Positions 23,961-32,820 of a DNA stretch of 64,000 nt are shown here, piece after piece. The DNA comes from Paulinella micropora (taxonomy: Eukaryota > Cercozoa > Imbricatea > Euglyphida), in NCBI GenBank assembly GCA_009731375.1, contig BJOX01000327.1, positions 92,929 through 156,928 of the forward strand, given 5' to 3'. The notes beneath the pieces were generated by a model. That model was given only the letters and a program-made list of their open reading frames with translations. It was not told the origin of the DNA and made no database searches. The first letter of the stretch is position 1. Each line of letters starts with the position of its first letter. Both the position numbers and the translations under genes were made by a program.

Positions 23961-24810
23961 TCTACCTGAATACAGAATGAACATAGCCAAAGCAAACCTC
24001 ATGCATAGATGCATGCGCACAATAATATTAATACAAAATACAATACAATACAATACAATACAATACAAGAAAAGAAAAGAAAGTAACAGAAACAAAACGA
24101 AAAGAAACGAAAAAAGAACAGAAAAGACATTACATTACATTACATTACATTTAATAATTACGACATATCCAAACCACTCCTTTCGACATGTTTCGACAAT
24201 ATGCACCATTCGCTGGATTTTTACGTATGACAAGTCTCGATTGCTGCCTTCAAAATGTTACAACTTGGCTGCCACCCAAATGTTAGCCAATCGATGGTAT
24301 TACACGTTATTTGCGGTAAGTTTTAGAATTTTGTTTTTGGCAGGGAACGTAACGGTTCTGTGATTTGTCCGCTTTTTGAGTCATTTATTGCTCAACTTCC
24401 TGGTTCCTGGTATTGACGAGCAGCAATGTTTGTTTGTGGTTGGTAAAACCCCAGCGCGACCTCGCCAGACTGGCATCAAGAGAACCATGGCTGCCATCAA
24501 GATTTCCTTCACCAACCTCATCTACTCACAACTCTCACAGAATCTCGAACTCAGCAAACAGGTGAAGTTCTTCCGGCCCTCACAACCATTTCCCAACCCA
24601 TTCCTCGCCTCTCCTGTACATGAAAGAAAGGATATATAGTCTGCTGTTTTCTCTCATTGTTTGCCCCTGTTTTTACTTATGTTCACATACTTACATGCTT
24701 CCTATTCAGCTCTGCGAAAAGCAAGCTTTCTTGAATTATTAAAAGTCGTTCAGTGGGAAAATATGTATGTGTATGCAGGAGAACGCACACAATCTGCCAG
24801 AAAGGGAATG
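23961..24810. other. Intergenic sequence left of the Polinton
   Basis: Contains short (ATACA)n and (TTACA)n runs (24,030-24,065 and 24,128-24,150) and small open frames without recognisable similarity. The Polinton inserted at its right edge. Confidence 0.4.
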
Positions 24811-24816
24811 AGATCG
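24811..24816. repeat. Left target-site duplication (AGATCG)
   Basis: AGATCG stands immediately before the left terminal repeat, and GGATCG stands at 45,054-45,059 immediately after the right one. Five of six bases agree. Six-base duplications are typical of Maverick/Polinton integration. Confidence 0.75.
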
Positions 24817-24950
24817 AGAAGATGATTACACTTTTCATAGGGTCATTTTTAAGAAAATGCCCTCTATGAAAAGTGTCTTTTCAGTCCAAATCGCCAAAAA
24901 TCAACAAACAAGAAATCAAGTAAGAAATCAAGAGGAAATCAAAAAGGAAG
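24817..24950 (+). repeat. Left terminal inverted repeat
   Basis: 134 bp matching the reverse complement of 44,920-45,053 with only a few differences (near 24,849-24,851 and 24,892). It contains a 49-nt internal palindrome at 24,828-24,876. Confidence 0.95.
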
Positions 24951-25416
24951 AAGAAACATAAATAAAACTATGATATGATAGAAATAAGAAAATATGGAAT
25001 GGAACAAAAACCACACACCACATTGATAATAACAAAAAACACAATACCACCAAAAATAACAGTAGAACATATCTGAAATTTAGAAAAAAAAAACCAAAAC
25101 AAATGATGACAGAACCAAGAACAGAATTTTTTGCGGTAGCCATACCGGCCCGCCAAAACGAGAAAGGCATTTCAAACCACTCACCAGGAAAGTTAGAAAT
25201 AGAACATCTAGAAAATAATCCAAACGGTCCAAGTAAGGATTATATGGAATAACTAAAAACAAAAAATGAAAAAATGGAAATAAAAGACAGAAACCGACCA
25301 CCTAAACCTTTTTCTCAGCGACAAAAATCGTCGGCACTTCATTCTCTCAGAATTCAGAAAATCCAAGAAGTGAGAAGTTCCAGAGCGGAACCCTGCCCCA
25401 ACCAGACCAAGGTAAG
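24951..25416. other. A-rich left subterminal region, no convincing gene
   Basis: The plus strand is very A-rich, which makes hydrophobic open frames on the minus strand (for example 25,170-24,928). Their Phe/Leu/Val composition follows from base bias, so I do not call them genes. Confidence 0.5.
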
Positions 25417-25947
25417 ATGAGTGAAAGTCTAATAAGCAAACAAAATAAGTCTGTTGATGATTATGTATTCATTTACGAAACAAATAAACACGGAGTTGAT
25501 AAGCTAACTAGAACAAAAATAGCTTCCGAAGAAAAAATAAATAAGCTGAATAAAGAAATAGACCTCTTAATGAGAAAAAGAAATGAAGAGAGAGTGAAGT
25601 TAGAGGCTGTTATGAAAGTTATCAGGAAGATGGAACAAGAAAGTTTATATGTGGAAGAAGATAGGATGGCCAACTTACAAAGAAAAAATGACATAATAAG
25701 AACGAATAAAGAACTAAAATTGTTTAATGCTTGGAAAAAGGAAAATAGATATGAGTATCAAAGAGAAGTTATTGATAAAATAAGAATGGGGATAGTAGAT
25801 GAGGGGTTGAGTTTCAATAAATCTTATATAAAATATTCTGATTATGATTTACATATTATGATGAAAACGAACGGTGATGCTAATATGAATAAATGTGTAA
25901 GAGAAAGTGTAAATAGTGGCTCACCCACTTCGCCCCTTGGCACATAG
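25417..25947 (+). CDS. Polinton coiled-coil protein of unknown function (176 aa)
   Basis: The first gene inside the left end. It is rich in Lys/Glu/Asn with a long predicted coiled coil (residues ~35-110: IASEEKINKLNKEIDLLMRK, then VKLEAVMKVIRKMEQE). No enzyme motif is visible. The last ten residues (SGSPTSPLGT) are of different composition, so the natural C-terminus may be earlier or frame-shifted. It ends in TAG. The function is unknown. The position beside the terminal repeat is where Polintons often carry accessory genes. Confidence 0.7.
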   Translation: MSESLISKQNKSVDDYVFIYETNKHGVDKLTRTKIASEEKINKLNKEIDLLMRKRNEERVKLEAVMKVIRKMEQESLYVEEDRMANLQRKNDIIRTNKELKLFNAWKKENRYEYQREVIDKIRMGIVDEGLSFNKSYIKYSDYDLHIMMKTNGDANMNKCVRESVNSGSPTSPLGT

Positions 25948-26137
25948 GGCTATACAAATAGTGTGTAATATTTTATCCAAAAAAAAATCGGGCGAAAGCC
26001 CCCCATCTTACAAAGAAATTTATTCCNNNNNNNNNNAAAAGGAAATTGCTAAAAAACTAACAACCCAAACCAAAATCACGTGTCAAGAAAAAGAATTCTT
26101 GTCAATCTCCCAAAATCTCCCAAGTCAAGAAGTGGGA

Positions 26138-26611
26138 ATGGACCAGCTGGCAGACATTTTCAACGATGCGAAGCTGGACGACCCCGCCCCAGCCGACCCA
26201 GCCCCTGGCCAGCCCGACCCCGCCCCTGGCCAGCCCGACCCAGCCGACCAAGCCTACCCTGCCGGCTGGACAAACCTCGCATCACTTCCGCAAAGAGATG
26301 GGGAGAATAAGAAATGCGTCAAAGTGAGTAGAGATTTTCTGTCGGCGAACAAATCAATTTCAGCTTGGCAAGACAAACAGGATATGGTCAGCTACCTTTT
26401 GAATAATGGCGAGCTCAAAAAAGGCGGTGGTATTGACAAATTCTGTTTCAGATGGGTAGATGTAGATACCTCCGTTCAAAACCCCAAAAACCCAAAGCTT
26501 TTTCTCGTGTCTGTTGAAAATGAACTAATAATATTCAAGCCAATCACAGCCATTCATCGCAAGCTTCAACGTAGGTCGTCTCTCATTGACTGGATTCTTC
26601 CGATTAATTAA
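26138..26611 (+). CDS. Polinton protein with Asp-Pro-Ala repeats, unknown function (157 aa)
   Basis: Start chosen at MDQLADIFNDAKL (26,138), because the open frame upstream crosses a 10-N gap (26,027-26,036). Residues ~15-45 form an Asp/Pro/Ala-rich repeat (PADPAPGQPDPAPGQPDP), followed by a globular part with RDFLSANKSISAWQDKQDMV and a C-terminal KLQRRSSLIDWILPIN. It ends in TAA and converges with the integrase gene 10 bp further on. No family was recognised. The repeat is the most GC-rich part of the element's left side and may be recently expanded. Confidence 0.6.
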   Translation: MDQLADIFNDAKLDDPAPADPAPGQPDPAPGQPDPADQAYPAGWTNLASLPQRDGENKKCVKVSRDFLSANKSISAWQDKQDMVSYLLNNGELKKGGGIDKFCFRWVDVDTSVQNPKNPKLFLVSVENELIIFKPITAIHRKLQRRSSLIDWILPIN

Positions 26612-26621
26612 CTAATCATTC

Positions 26622-27608
26622 TCACAAATCAAGTATTACTCTTGCTTTTCTTTCTCTACTGCTAGTCCTGACGTTCTCCGGCTGTATGTCTTCCCGATTT
26701 AATAATTCCTTAGTTTTCTTTTGTTTTGTTAAATCTTTAACTTGTTCGTTAATTTGCTTTTCTTCGTCAGCCGGTTTGTCAAATTTGGTCTTTAATAGTT
26801 CCCTAGGACTGACTAGCTCGTCTGAATTTAATATTAATTTGAAGCCCTTTCTTCCGACGACGGTGTAAATCTGCTTACTGTATTGTCGACCCCCTTTTGA
26901 AAATAAATTCCTTTTTAATTCCTTTCTCACCTTGTCGCCTTTTTCAAATTCGTCTACTAACCCATCCCGTTGAATTCGTTGTTTATTTTTATTTACACCC
27001 TTAAATACATCAATCGGTCTAGCTTGAATTGTTCTATGATGTCGCATATTATAAGCATCTACCATATCTTCAATCCAAGAAAGCCAATCAAAATTACCAT
27101 TCGTTTCAAATAGAATGTCAAGCCACCGCCTTATAGTTCTAATAACTCTATCCACAATCGCAAGAGCACGATGGTCGCCCACTTCAACCGTCCTATGGTC
27201 AATATTATTCTCTCTAAAATAATCTTTTACCATTCCTTTATATTCACTTCCACTATCAGTTGTAATACTCTCTGGCGTGTATGGTATTGATTTTAAAGCC
27301 ATATAAACTTCTTTCGCCGTTTCATTTTTAAGCGGTTTAATTATTAAAAATCGGCTGTGAGTGTCAATCCAAAATAACATCCAAGCATAGCCTTTATTTC
27401 CTTTCTTGTCTTTAAGTTTTGACATATCCGCCAAATCTACAAATACTTGTTTAAGTGGTTTGTCCGCCCATATCGTATTCCATTTATCAGTCGGTAATCT
27501 TTTTTGGTAATGAATTTCAAGTGCTTGTTGTTCCTTTCTTTCATTCTCTTCATCTACAACTTCATCCGTGCTATTGTTTTGCGGATTGCTATGTTTGTGG
27601 TCCATCAC
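26622..27608 (-). CDS. Retrovirus-type (rve) integrase of the Polinton (328 aa)
   Basis: Inserts the element's DNA into the host genome. The catalytic core shows VFVDLADM (D58), a TTDSGSEYKG block (D118) and, at the position of the third carboxylate, HRALAIVDRVIRTIRR, that is D153 instead of the usual Glu with 34 residues between D118 and D153. The core continues with WLSWIEDMVDAYNMRHHRT, as in other rve integrases. A C-terminal SH3-like domain (EKGDKVRKEL...FSKGGRQYSKQIYTVVGRKG) matches the domain after the core in Polinton integrases. The N-terminus is acidic, and no HHCC finger is visible. The frame ends in TGA, and an in-frame TAA lies six codons later. Confidence 0.93.
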   Translation of the reverse strand: MMDHKHSNPQNNSTDEVVDEENERKEQQALEIHYQKRLPTDKWNTIWADKPLKQVFVDLADMSKLKDKKGNKGYAWMLFWIDTHSRFLIIKPLKNETAKEVYMALKSIPYTPESITTDSGSEYKGMVKDYFRENNIDHRTVEVGDHRALAIVDRVIRTIRRWLDILFETNGNFDWLSWIEDMVDAYNMRHHRTIQARPIDVFKGVNKNKQRIQRDGLVDEFEKGDKVRKELKRNLFSKGGRQYSKQIYTVVGRKGFKLILNSDELVSPRELLKTKFDKPADEEKQINEQVKDLTKQKKTKELLNREDIQPENVRTSSRERKARVILDL

Positions 27609-27667
27609 CTTCTAATACTTTATCACACCTAATGCTTTATCCTTATATATTGCTCTTTCTTTTTTTT

Positions 27668-27868
27668 CTATTTCAAAACAATAATTAGAACAAAACTCAT
27701 ACATATAAAACCAATCAAAACTATCATCAATGCCGTAATCTGTCGGTTCGCTAAACACAGAGTTAATCTACACACATAGCAACTAGTGAAGTCATACATA
27801 CGATGATTATATAAATACTCCATAATGTGTAAGCGAACATCTAATGGTAAATCTTTTATCTTGTTCAT
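27668..27868 (-). CDS. Small F-box-like protein with C-terminal membrane anchor (66 aa)
   Basis: Residues 5-20 (KDLPLDVRLHIMEYL) fit the start of an F-box (LPxEixxxIxxYL). Residues ~44-65 form one hydrophobic helix (ALMIVLIGFICMSFVLIIVL). F-box proteins of large DNA viruses bring substrates to SCF ubiquitin ligases. Here the motif is short, so this is a suggestion only. It lies between the integrase and a charged protein, on the same strand, and ends in TAG. Confidence 0.55.
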   Translation of the reverse strand: MNKIKDLPLDVRLHIMEYLYNHRMYDFTSCYVCRLTLCLANRQITALMIVLIGFICMSFVLIIVLK

Positions 27869-27904
27869 ACACTATATTAAAACTTTAAAAATATCTTTAA
27901 AACA

Positions 27905-28384
27905 TCATTGTTTTCTTTTTTTTGACTTCTCTGGTTGTCCCGCATAAACATTGACATTAACACGGCCGGTCTTCTTCCCTCCCTTCTTAGGCTGTTCTTC
28001 CTCCTCCTCGCTTTCGCTGTCCTCGCTTTCTTCTTCCACTTTCTTTTTTGCCACTTTCTTTTGGGGTTTCTTTTGTTTAGTCTTAATGTTCATCTTGGAT
28101 ATTTTATCCGCAATTAGGTCAAGCATATCTTGTTCAACCTCTTCATCAGAACTGCTTTCCTCACTTTTTTCGCCGTCCCGCCCATCAATCATATCCTTAG
28201 CCAACTGCTTCTTAGTGATGTGGTCCATCTTTTCGTCACTGTTCATTTCTTTCACATTCTTAGCCTCTTCCTCCGCAAGTAGTTCCCTCGCCCTCTCAAT
28301 CTTTCTCTGTTTAGCCTGTTGCTTCTTTGCCTCCCAACCCTTTTCAAGGTTCTTCATAGCGACCTCTCTGTTACCTCTCGGCAT
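27905..28384 (-). CDS. Highly charged Lys/Glu protein, possibly nucleic-acid-associated (159 aa)
   Basis: The N-terminal basic coiled coil (EKGWEAKKQQAKQRKIERAR) is followed by an acidic patch (EKSEESSSDEEVEQD), a basic run (KTKQKKPQKKVAKKK), a second acidic patch and a Lys/Gly-rich end. There is no catalytic motif. The composition resembles chromatin- or RNA-associated proteins. It shares the divergent ~77-bp gap with the fibre gene on the other strand, so one bidirectional promoter may serve both. It ends in TGA; the next in-frame stop is a TAG twelve codons on. Confidence 0.65.
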   Translation of the reverse strand: MPRGNREVAMKNLEKGWEAKKQQAKQRKIERARELLAEEEAKNVKEMNSDEKMDHITKKQLAKDMIDGRDGEKSEESSSDEEVEQDMLDLIADKISKMNIKTKQKKPQKKVAKKKVEEESEDSESEEEEEQPKKGGKKTGRVNVNVYAGQPEKSKKRKQ

Positions 28385-28461
28385 TTTCTATTTGTTTATA
28401 TTATTATACAAAATAATGTTATTTAGTTTTTATTAATAAACGATTTTTTAACAAATATACA

Positions 28462-31400
28462 ATGGGTAATCAATATAAGTTGCTATTAGGCTTGTCTGAA
28501 ATTGCGGTGGATTCACTGGACATAAAAAACTTAGACTTAACGAACACTAATATTATCGGCTTAAACACGGATAGAGTGCCAGAAGATGCTGACCCCGTAA
28601 ATCTTTATTTCACTGACGGACGATTTGATGCGAGACTAGCTACCAAATCAACAACAGACATTAAAGAAGGAAGCCGTTTATACTATACAGAGCAACGAGT
28701 AAGGGATAATGATGAAGTCAAAGCCTCAACTCAACACCGCTCTAATACTTCTAATCCGCACCAAAGCAGTTGATACAATTGGATAGACACTAACATATTC
28801 GCACAAGCAAGCGGACAATACTTAACTTACAACGATGTAGAAGGCAAATGGAAGAACACAGCCCTCGGTTCAATTGACACACTTTCAGATGTGGTTATAA
28901 CCGCACCAATAGCCACTAATAGTTATCTAACATATAATTCAATAAACTGGGTAAATAAAACATTTCCGATAAAGGTTGATGAAACAGGCAACATTAGTAT
29001 GGGAATGAAGAATATAACAGGAGTTAATTTACTAAATGACAAAGGTGTTGATGAATGGATATTTGAGCATAATGATAATAATAATAAAGTGTCAGCGAGT
29101 GGAAGCATAGATAGCCACAGCGATGTGATGATATCAGGTTTTCCAGCAGATAACCAACTGATTATGTATAGCACGGGGCAATGGAGAAACACCACACCGC
29201 CCTTTCTTAGATTAGACGGCACTGCTAGTATGACGGGGGCGCTAAATATGAATGGTTTTGCTATTTCAGGGGCTTCTATATATAATGTAATTAATCTAGC
29301 AAATCTCGCGGTTGATGGTTCGGTGGTCAAACTAACAGGAGACCAAACCATAGCGGGTATTAAGACATTTAGCAGTATAATAAATGCGAGTGCGGGTCTT
29401 GATATGAAAAGTCAAAGCATAACAAATGTAAATCAACTAAATGGCAGGTCTATCACAACTTGGCTATCAGAGCACGATACGAACACGGCGAAAGTGTCGG
29501 CGAGTGGAAGTATTGATACACATAGCGATGTGATTATAACAACAGCAACAGATAATCAACTACTCATTTATAGCACTGGACAATGGCGAAATGTGGCATC
29601 GCCCTTTCTTAGATTAGATGGCACTGCTAGTATGACAGGAGGACTAAATATGGGAAACCAAAGTATAACAAATGTAAATCTGGTTGATGGTGTGGATGTT
29701 TCTGTTCTTGATACTTCGGCAGTTAAAACCTCAGGAAACCAATCCATAGCAGGAATCAAGACATTTAGCAGTGGTCTTGAAATAACAGGAAATTCAACGA
29801 ATGCGACAACAAAAGGAACATTCGTGGTTTTTAACTCCACAGCCAATATAGGAACTATCGGATGCCTTGATATGGGCACGGGCGTAAATTATAACTTTGA
29901 AATTTCTGCGAAAAAAATAAGTTTTATTATTGACGGGACAATCGTCGGTTGGGTAAATGCTTCGGGGCTAGATTGTAATAGTAGCAAAATAGCCAACCTT
30001 GGAACTCCGACATTAGCGACGGACGGAGCGACAAAAGGGTATGCGGACACATTGGACGGGCAAAATGTAAAACTAACAACAGACCAAACCATAACAGGAA
30101 GTAAAACATTTTATGGGGCGAGCACTACAATAAAATATCTAAATTTAACGAACAATGCCGATTTTAATAATCAAACTATCACTAATGGTGGAAATATCAC
30201 ATATAATGGGGCGCGGATATTAAATCAAAATGGAGGAGATATATTCTTTTCACAGACATCAGGTGATTATCAATATTTCTTATTTACTCTAAATACTGCT
30301 ACAAGTGGAACCGCGAACCAACGAGGTTATGTATTCACGAATGTAGCATTTGACGCAAAAGGGGCGGGACTTTATATTTCAAAACTTTTGGATAATAAAA
30401 GTGCTTCATCTGACATCGTCCGTTTTAACAATGCTGGTGGTATGCGGTTTTATGGAGCCTTAGATATGAACTCAAATAATTTAACAAATGGCGGAACAAT
30501 AACTGGAACGACAATTACTTCAACCGCGGGTATATCAACGACGACACTAACCGCGAGCGGATTATTAACAGCAGATGGCGGTTGTAAGTTATCTATTCAA
30601 AATAAAGTAGATGGAGGAAATGGACAGGGTATATTTCTGTGGGATACAGACAACTCAGGATGGGGTATTTATATGGCTCAACCGGGGGCTGGTAAATCAT
30701 TAGGTGGAGGAACAGCGGTGGCGGGCAACGATATTTCAGGCTTTGCTGTAAGATTTAGGAGTGGTAATGCTTCGGCGGATGGTTTTGTGTGGGAAAATTC
30801 AGCAGAGCAATTGTTAATGTCACTGAATGGGGCAAACGGGACTTTATGGACAAAAGGATTGATAACAGCAAATGCGGGGATATCAACAACAACGGCAACC
30901 GCGAGTGGATTAATAACAGCAAATGCGGGTATATCAACAACAACATTAACTGCGAGTGGGTTAATAACGGCAAATGCGGGAGTATCAACAACAACCTTAA
31001 CTGCGAGTGGATTAATAACGGCAAATGCGGGAGTATCAACAACAACCTTAACTGCGAGTGGATTAATAACGGCAAATGCTGGAATTACATACAGAGGCAC
31101 ACTATCATCGGCATTAGCATCAACTAATGGGGCAAAAATAGCAATTCAAGGACAAACAGACGGGACGAATGCGAGAGGAATATTTGTATGGGATGCTACT
31201 GATTCAAACTGGGGGATTTATATGTCTCAGTCTGGGAATAATAAATCATTAAGTGGAGGAACAGCACCAGCAGGAGGAGGTGGAGGATTAACTTCTTATG
31301 CTATTAGATTTAGAGTGAATGGTTCTTCAACGAGTGGGTTCATATGGGAGAATAATTCAAATACTGCTTTAATGTCATTAAGAGCGAGCGATGGGAAATT

Positions 31401-31681
31401 ATGGGTATTGTCTAATCCAATTCAATATTCTGATAGGAGAAAAAAAGAAGATATAAAGGAATGCTTAGGCTTAGATTTTATTAATAAGTTAAATCCAGTC
31501 TGTTATCGTATGATTGATGACAACAAGAAATGTAGGACTGGCTTAATAGCACAGGAACTGGANNNNNNNNNNATCAGAAAAGGTGAATAATTTAGAAAAA
31601 GAAAATAAAACTTTACTTAATATACTACAAGACCAAACCAACCAATTAGCAGAAATACGAGCAGTCGTTTTCCCTCCGTAA
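28462..31681 (+). CDS. Phage-like tail-fibre protein with S74 chaperone domain (~1,070 aa)
   Basis: A receptor-binding fibre candidate. It begins MGNQYKLLLGLSEIAVDSLD and carries repeated phage-fibre blocks (NQSIAGIKTFSS types; FLRLDGTASMTG types), then five tandem copies of a 17-residue unit near GLITANAGVSTTTLTAS (30,850-31,085). Two copies of an exposed domain (GIFLWDTDNSGWGIYM / GIFVWDATDSNWGIYM) follow, and then the intramolecular chaperone: YSDRRKKEDIKE, LDFINKLNPVCYRMID and GLIAQEL. S74 domains drive trimerisation and cut themselves off. After a 10-N gap (31,563-31,572) a coiled coil (EKVNNLEKENKTLLNILQDQ) leads to TAA. A single in-frame TGA stands at 28,771-28,773, with matching sequence on both sides. 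Confidence 0.9.
30855..31085 (+). repeat. 51-bp tandem repeat within the fibre gene
   Basis: Four to five units, each encoding GLITANAG[IV]STTTLTAS. Neighbouring units are almost identical at the DNA level, which indicates recent expansion or gene conversion. Unit number may be mis-assembled. Confidence 0.9.
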
Positions 31682-31692
31682 TCCCAATATAG

Positions 31693-31712
31693 TTTTTGAG
31701 ATTGTAATTACT
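31693..31712 (+). promoter_or_regulatory. Late-gene upstream motif, site 1
   Basis: TTTTTGAGATTGTAATTACT ends at the base before the ATG at 31,713. It shares TTTTTGA-RTYGTA with four other sites, and here the palindrome is GTAATTAC. Confidence 0.7.
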
Positions 31713-32051
31713 ATGCCCCCTAGATTACATCCGCCACCACCAATCATAGAGACGGAAGACCTCACACCAGAGTTGAAGAACCGTGTGCTAGATGTCCAAA
31801 TTAAGCAGGAAGAAAAAAAATTAGACCACGAATACGAGGACAGCTGGGATTGCTGTTTGACAAAGCGAAAAACTGACAGCCGACTTATTAAATACTTATT
31901 TCAAATGGATATCATCGTTGCCATTATTACCCTTTGTATCGTAAGGCTATCTGAAAAGAACTTACCGTGCGAGACGGCCAACACTTATGTGGGTATTTTG
32001 ACCTTACTTATCGGTATATGCCTTCCTAGCCCATCTAGCTCAAAGAAATGA
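31713..32051 (+). CDS. Small two-helix membrane protein (112 aa)
   Basis: A Pro-rich N-terminus (MPPRLHPPPPIIETEDLTPE), a charged helix (NRVLDVQIKQEEKKLDHEYE), a CC motif, then two hydrophobic segments (LFQMDIIVAIITLCIVRL and YVGILTLLIGICLPS). Small membrane proteins are common among polinton-like virus genes, but no family was recognised. A late-type motif directly precedes its ATG, which suggests a virion role. It ends in TGA, with TAG four codons on. Confidence 0.65.
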   Translation: MPPRLHPPPPIIETEDLTPELKNRVLDVQIKQEEKKLDHEYEDSWDCCLTKRKTDSRLIKYLFQMDIIVAIITLCIVRLSEKNLPCETANTYVGILTLLIGICLPSPSSSKK

Positions 32052-32305
32052 ACACTCGTATAGTTGAGTTTTATACCAAGAAGCATCATTTGAGCAGATT
32101 AGCGGAATAGCTTCATCAAAACTAACACACCAATCACTAAAAGGTTTATACACACATTTAAATTTTGTTTCTATTCCTTTTTGAATACACCACACACAAC
32201 TTTCATTTTTTTTGTCGCTGACCCGTGAATAGAAATCGCAGGCAGTCCGAGCAGAAATATTAATTAATAAAAAGTTTATAAAGATGAGTATAAGAGGGCA
32301 TCACT
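32052..32305. other. Intergenic stretch
   Basis: No open frame of note. The minus strand has scattered codons but no start, and no repeat was seen. Confidence 0.4.
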
Positions 32306-32668
32306 ATGGCAGACTATAAATATCAGCGGATTATTTTTCTAAGTAATGATTTTGCGGGCGGTAGCATGACATTTGACAAAAAAATTCAATTGAGCTTTAC
32401 CCCGACTAGAATGAATGTCAAGTTTATCCACTATATGAATGACACGACGGAAACGAAAACGAAAATCCTTTATATGGACCGCATCGGCATTATTGGCACA
32501 TTCGCTGACAGCAACACAGCGAACATTTCCAATCTCGGTTATAATCTTGGAAATATCGGCTGGACCGACGGGCAGTATTCGTTTAGGGTATTGAAAACAG
32601 ACAGCGGTAATATTGAGACCGACCAACTAGCTGGAAGAATTGTTATTTGTTTAGAATTTCTGGCGTAG
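32306..32668 (+). CDS. Conserved-looking small Polinton protein, possible virion component (120 aa)
   Basis: MADYKYQRIIFLSNDFAGGS begins a beta-rich protein with RMNVKFIHYMND and RIVICLEFLA at the end. No signal peptide or membrane segment is present. It stands just before the packaging ATPase within the virion gene block. A GTAGGGG/CCCCTAC hairpin overlaps its TAG stop. Function unknown. Confidence 0.65.
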   Translation: MADYKYQRIIFLSNDFAGGSMTFDKKIQLSFTPTRMNVKFIHYMNDTTETKTKILYMDRIGIIGTFADSNTANISNLGYNLGNIGWTDGQYSFRVLKTDSGNIETDQLAGRIVICLEFLA

Positions 32669-32710
32669 GGGCCTGCTCCCCCTACATATGCTCAACGAGT
32701 TGAGCTTTTT
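32665..32710 (+). terminator. Two hairpins, the second with a T-tract
   Basis: GTAGGGG...CCCCTAC (32,665-32,685) overlaps the stop codon. GCTCAAC-GA-GTTGAGC (32,690-32,705) is followed directly by TTTTT. Palindromes at gene ends mark polyadenylation sites in mimivirus-type viruses (the hairpin rule). The shape also equals a bacterial intrinsic terminator. Confidence 0.6.
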
Positions 32711-32749
32711 GCTCGCAAAAACCCCGCCGTTGTGGTAAGTGATTAAAAC

Positions 32750-32772
32750 AAAAATATATTTTAGAATATATA
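32750..32772 (+). promoter_or_regulatory. 23-bp AT-rich repeat upstream of the ATPase gene
   Basis: A 23-base block reading AAAAATATATTTTAG and then AATATATA is identical at 35,686-35,708 upstream of the minor capsid gene. Both copies follow a CCCCGCCG tag. It is likely a promoter core (TATA-like). Confidence 0.65.
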
Positions 32773-32778
32773 AAAGTG

Positions 32779-32820
32779 TTTTTGAGGTTGTAGGAGGTTT
32801 TTAAAAAAAAAGCTCATACT
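32779..32820 (+). promoter_or_regulatory. Late-gene upstream motif, site 2 (hairpin form)
   Basis: TTTTTGAGGTT is followed by GTAGGAG-G-TTTTT...AAAAA-G-CTCATAC, which can fold with one mismatch. It ends at the base before the ATPase ATG. Confidence 0.8.

Noticed and set aside
24928-25301. Two hydrophobic minus-strand frames beside the left terminal repeat
   Set aside because: Phe/Leu/Val content follows from the A-rich plus strand; no start context or conserved pattern was seen.
25916-26137. Extension of the Asp-Pro-Ala protein upstream across the N gap
   Set aside because: The frame across a 10-N gap of unknown true length cannot be trusted, and the sequence there does not look coding.
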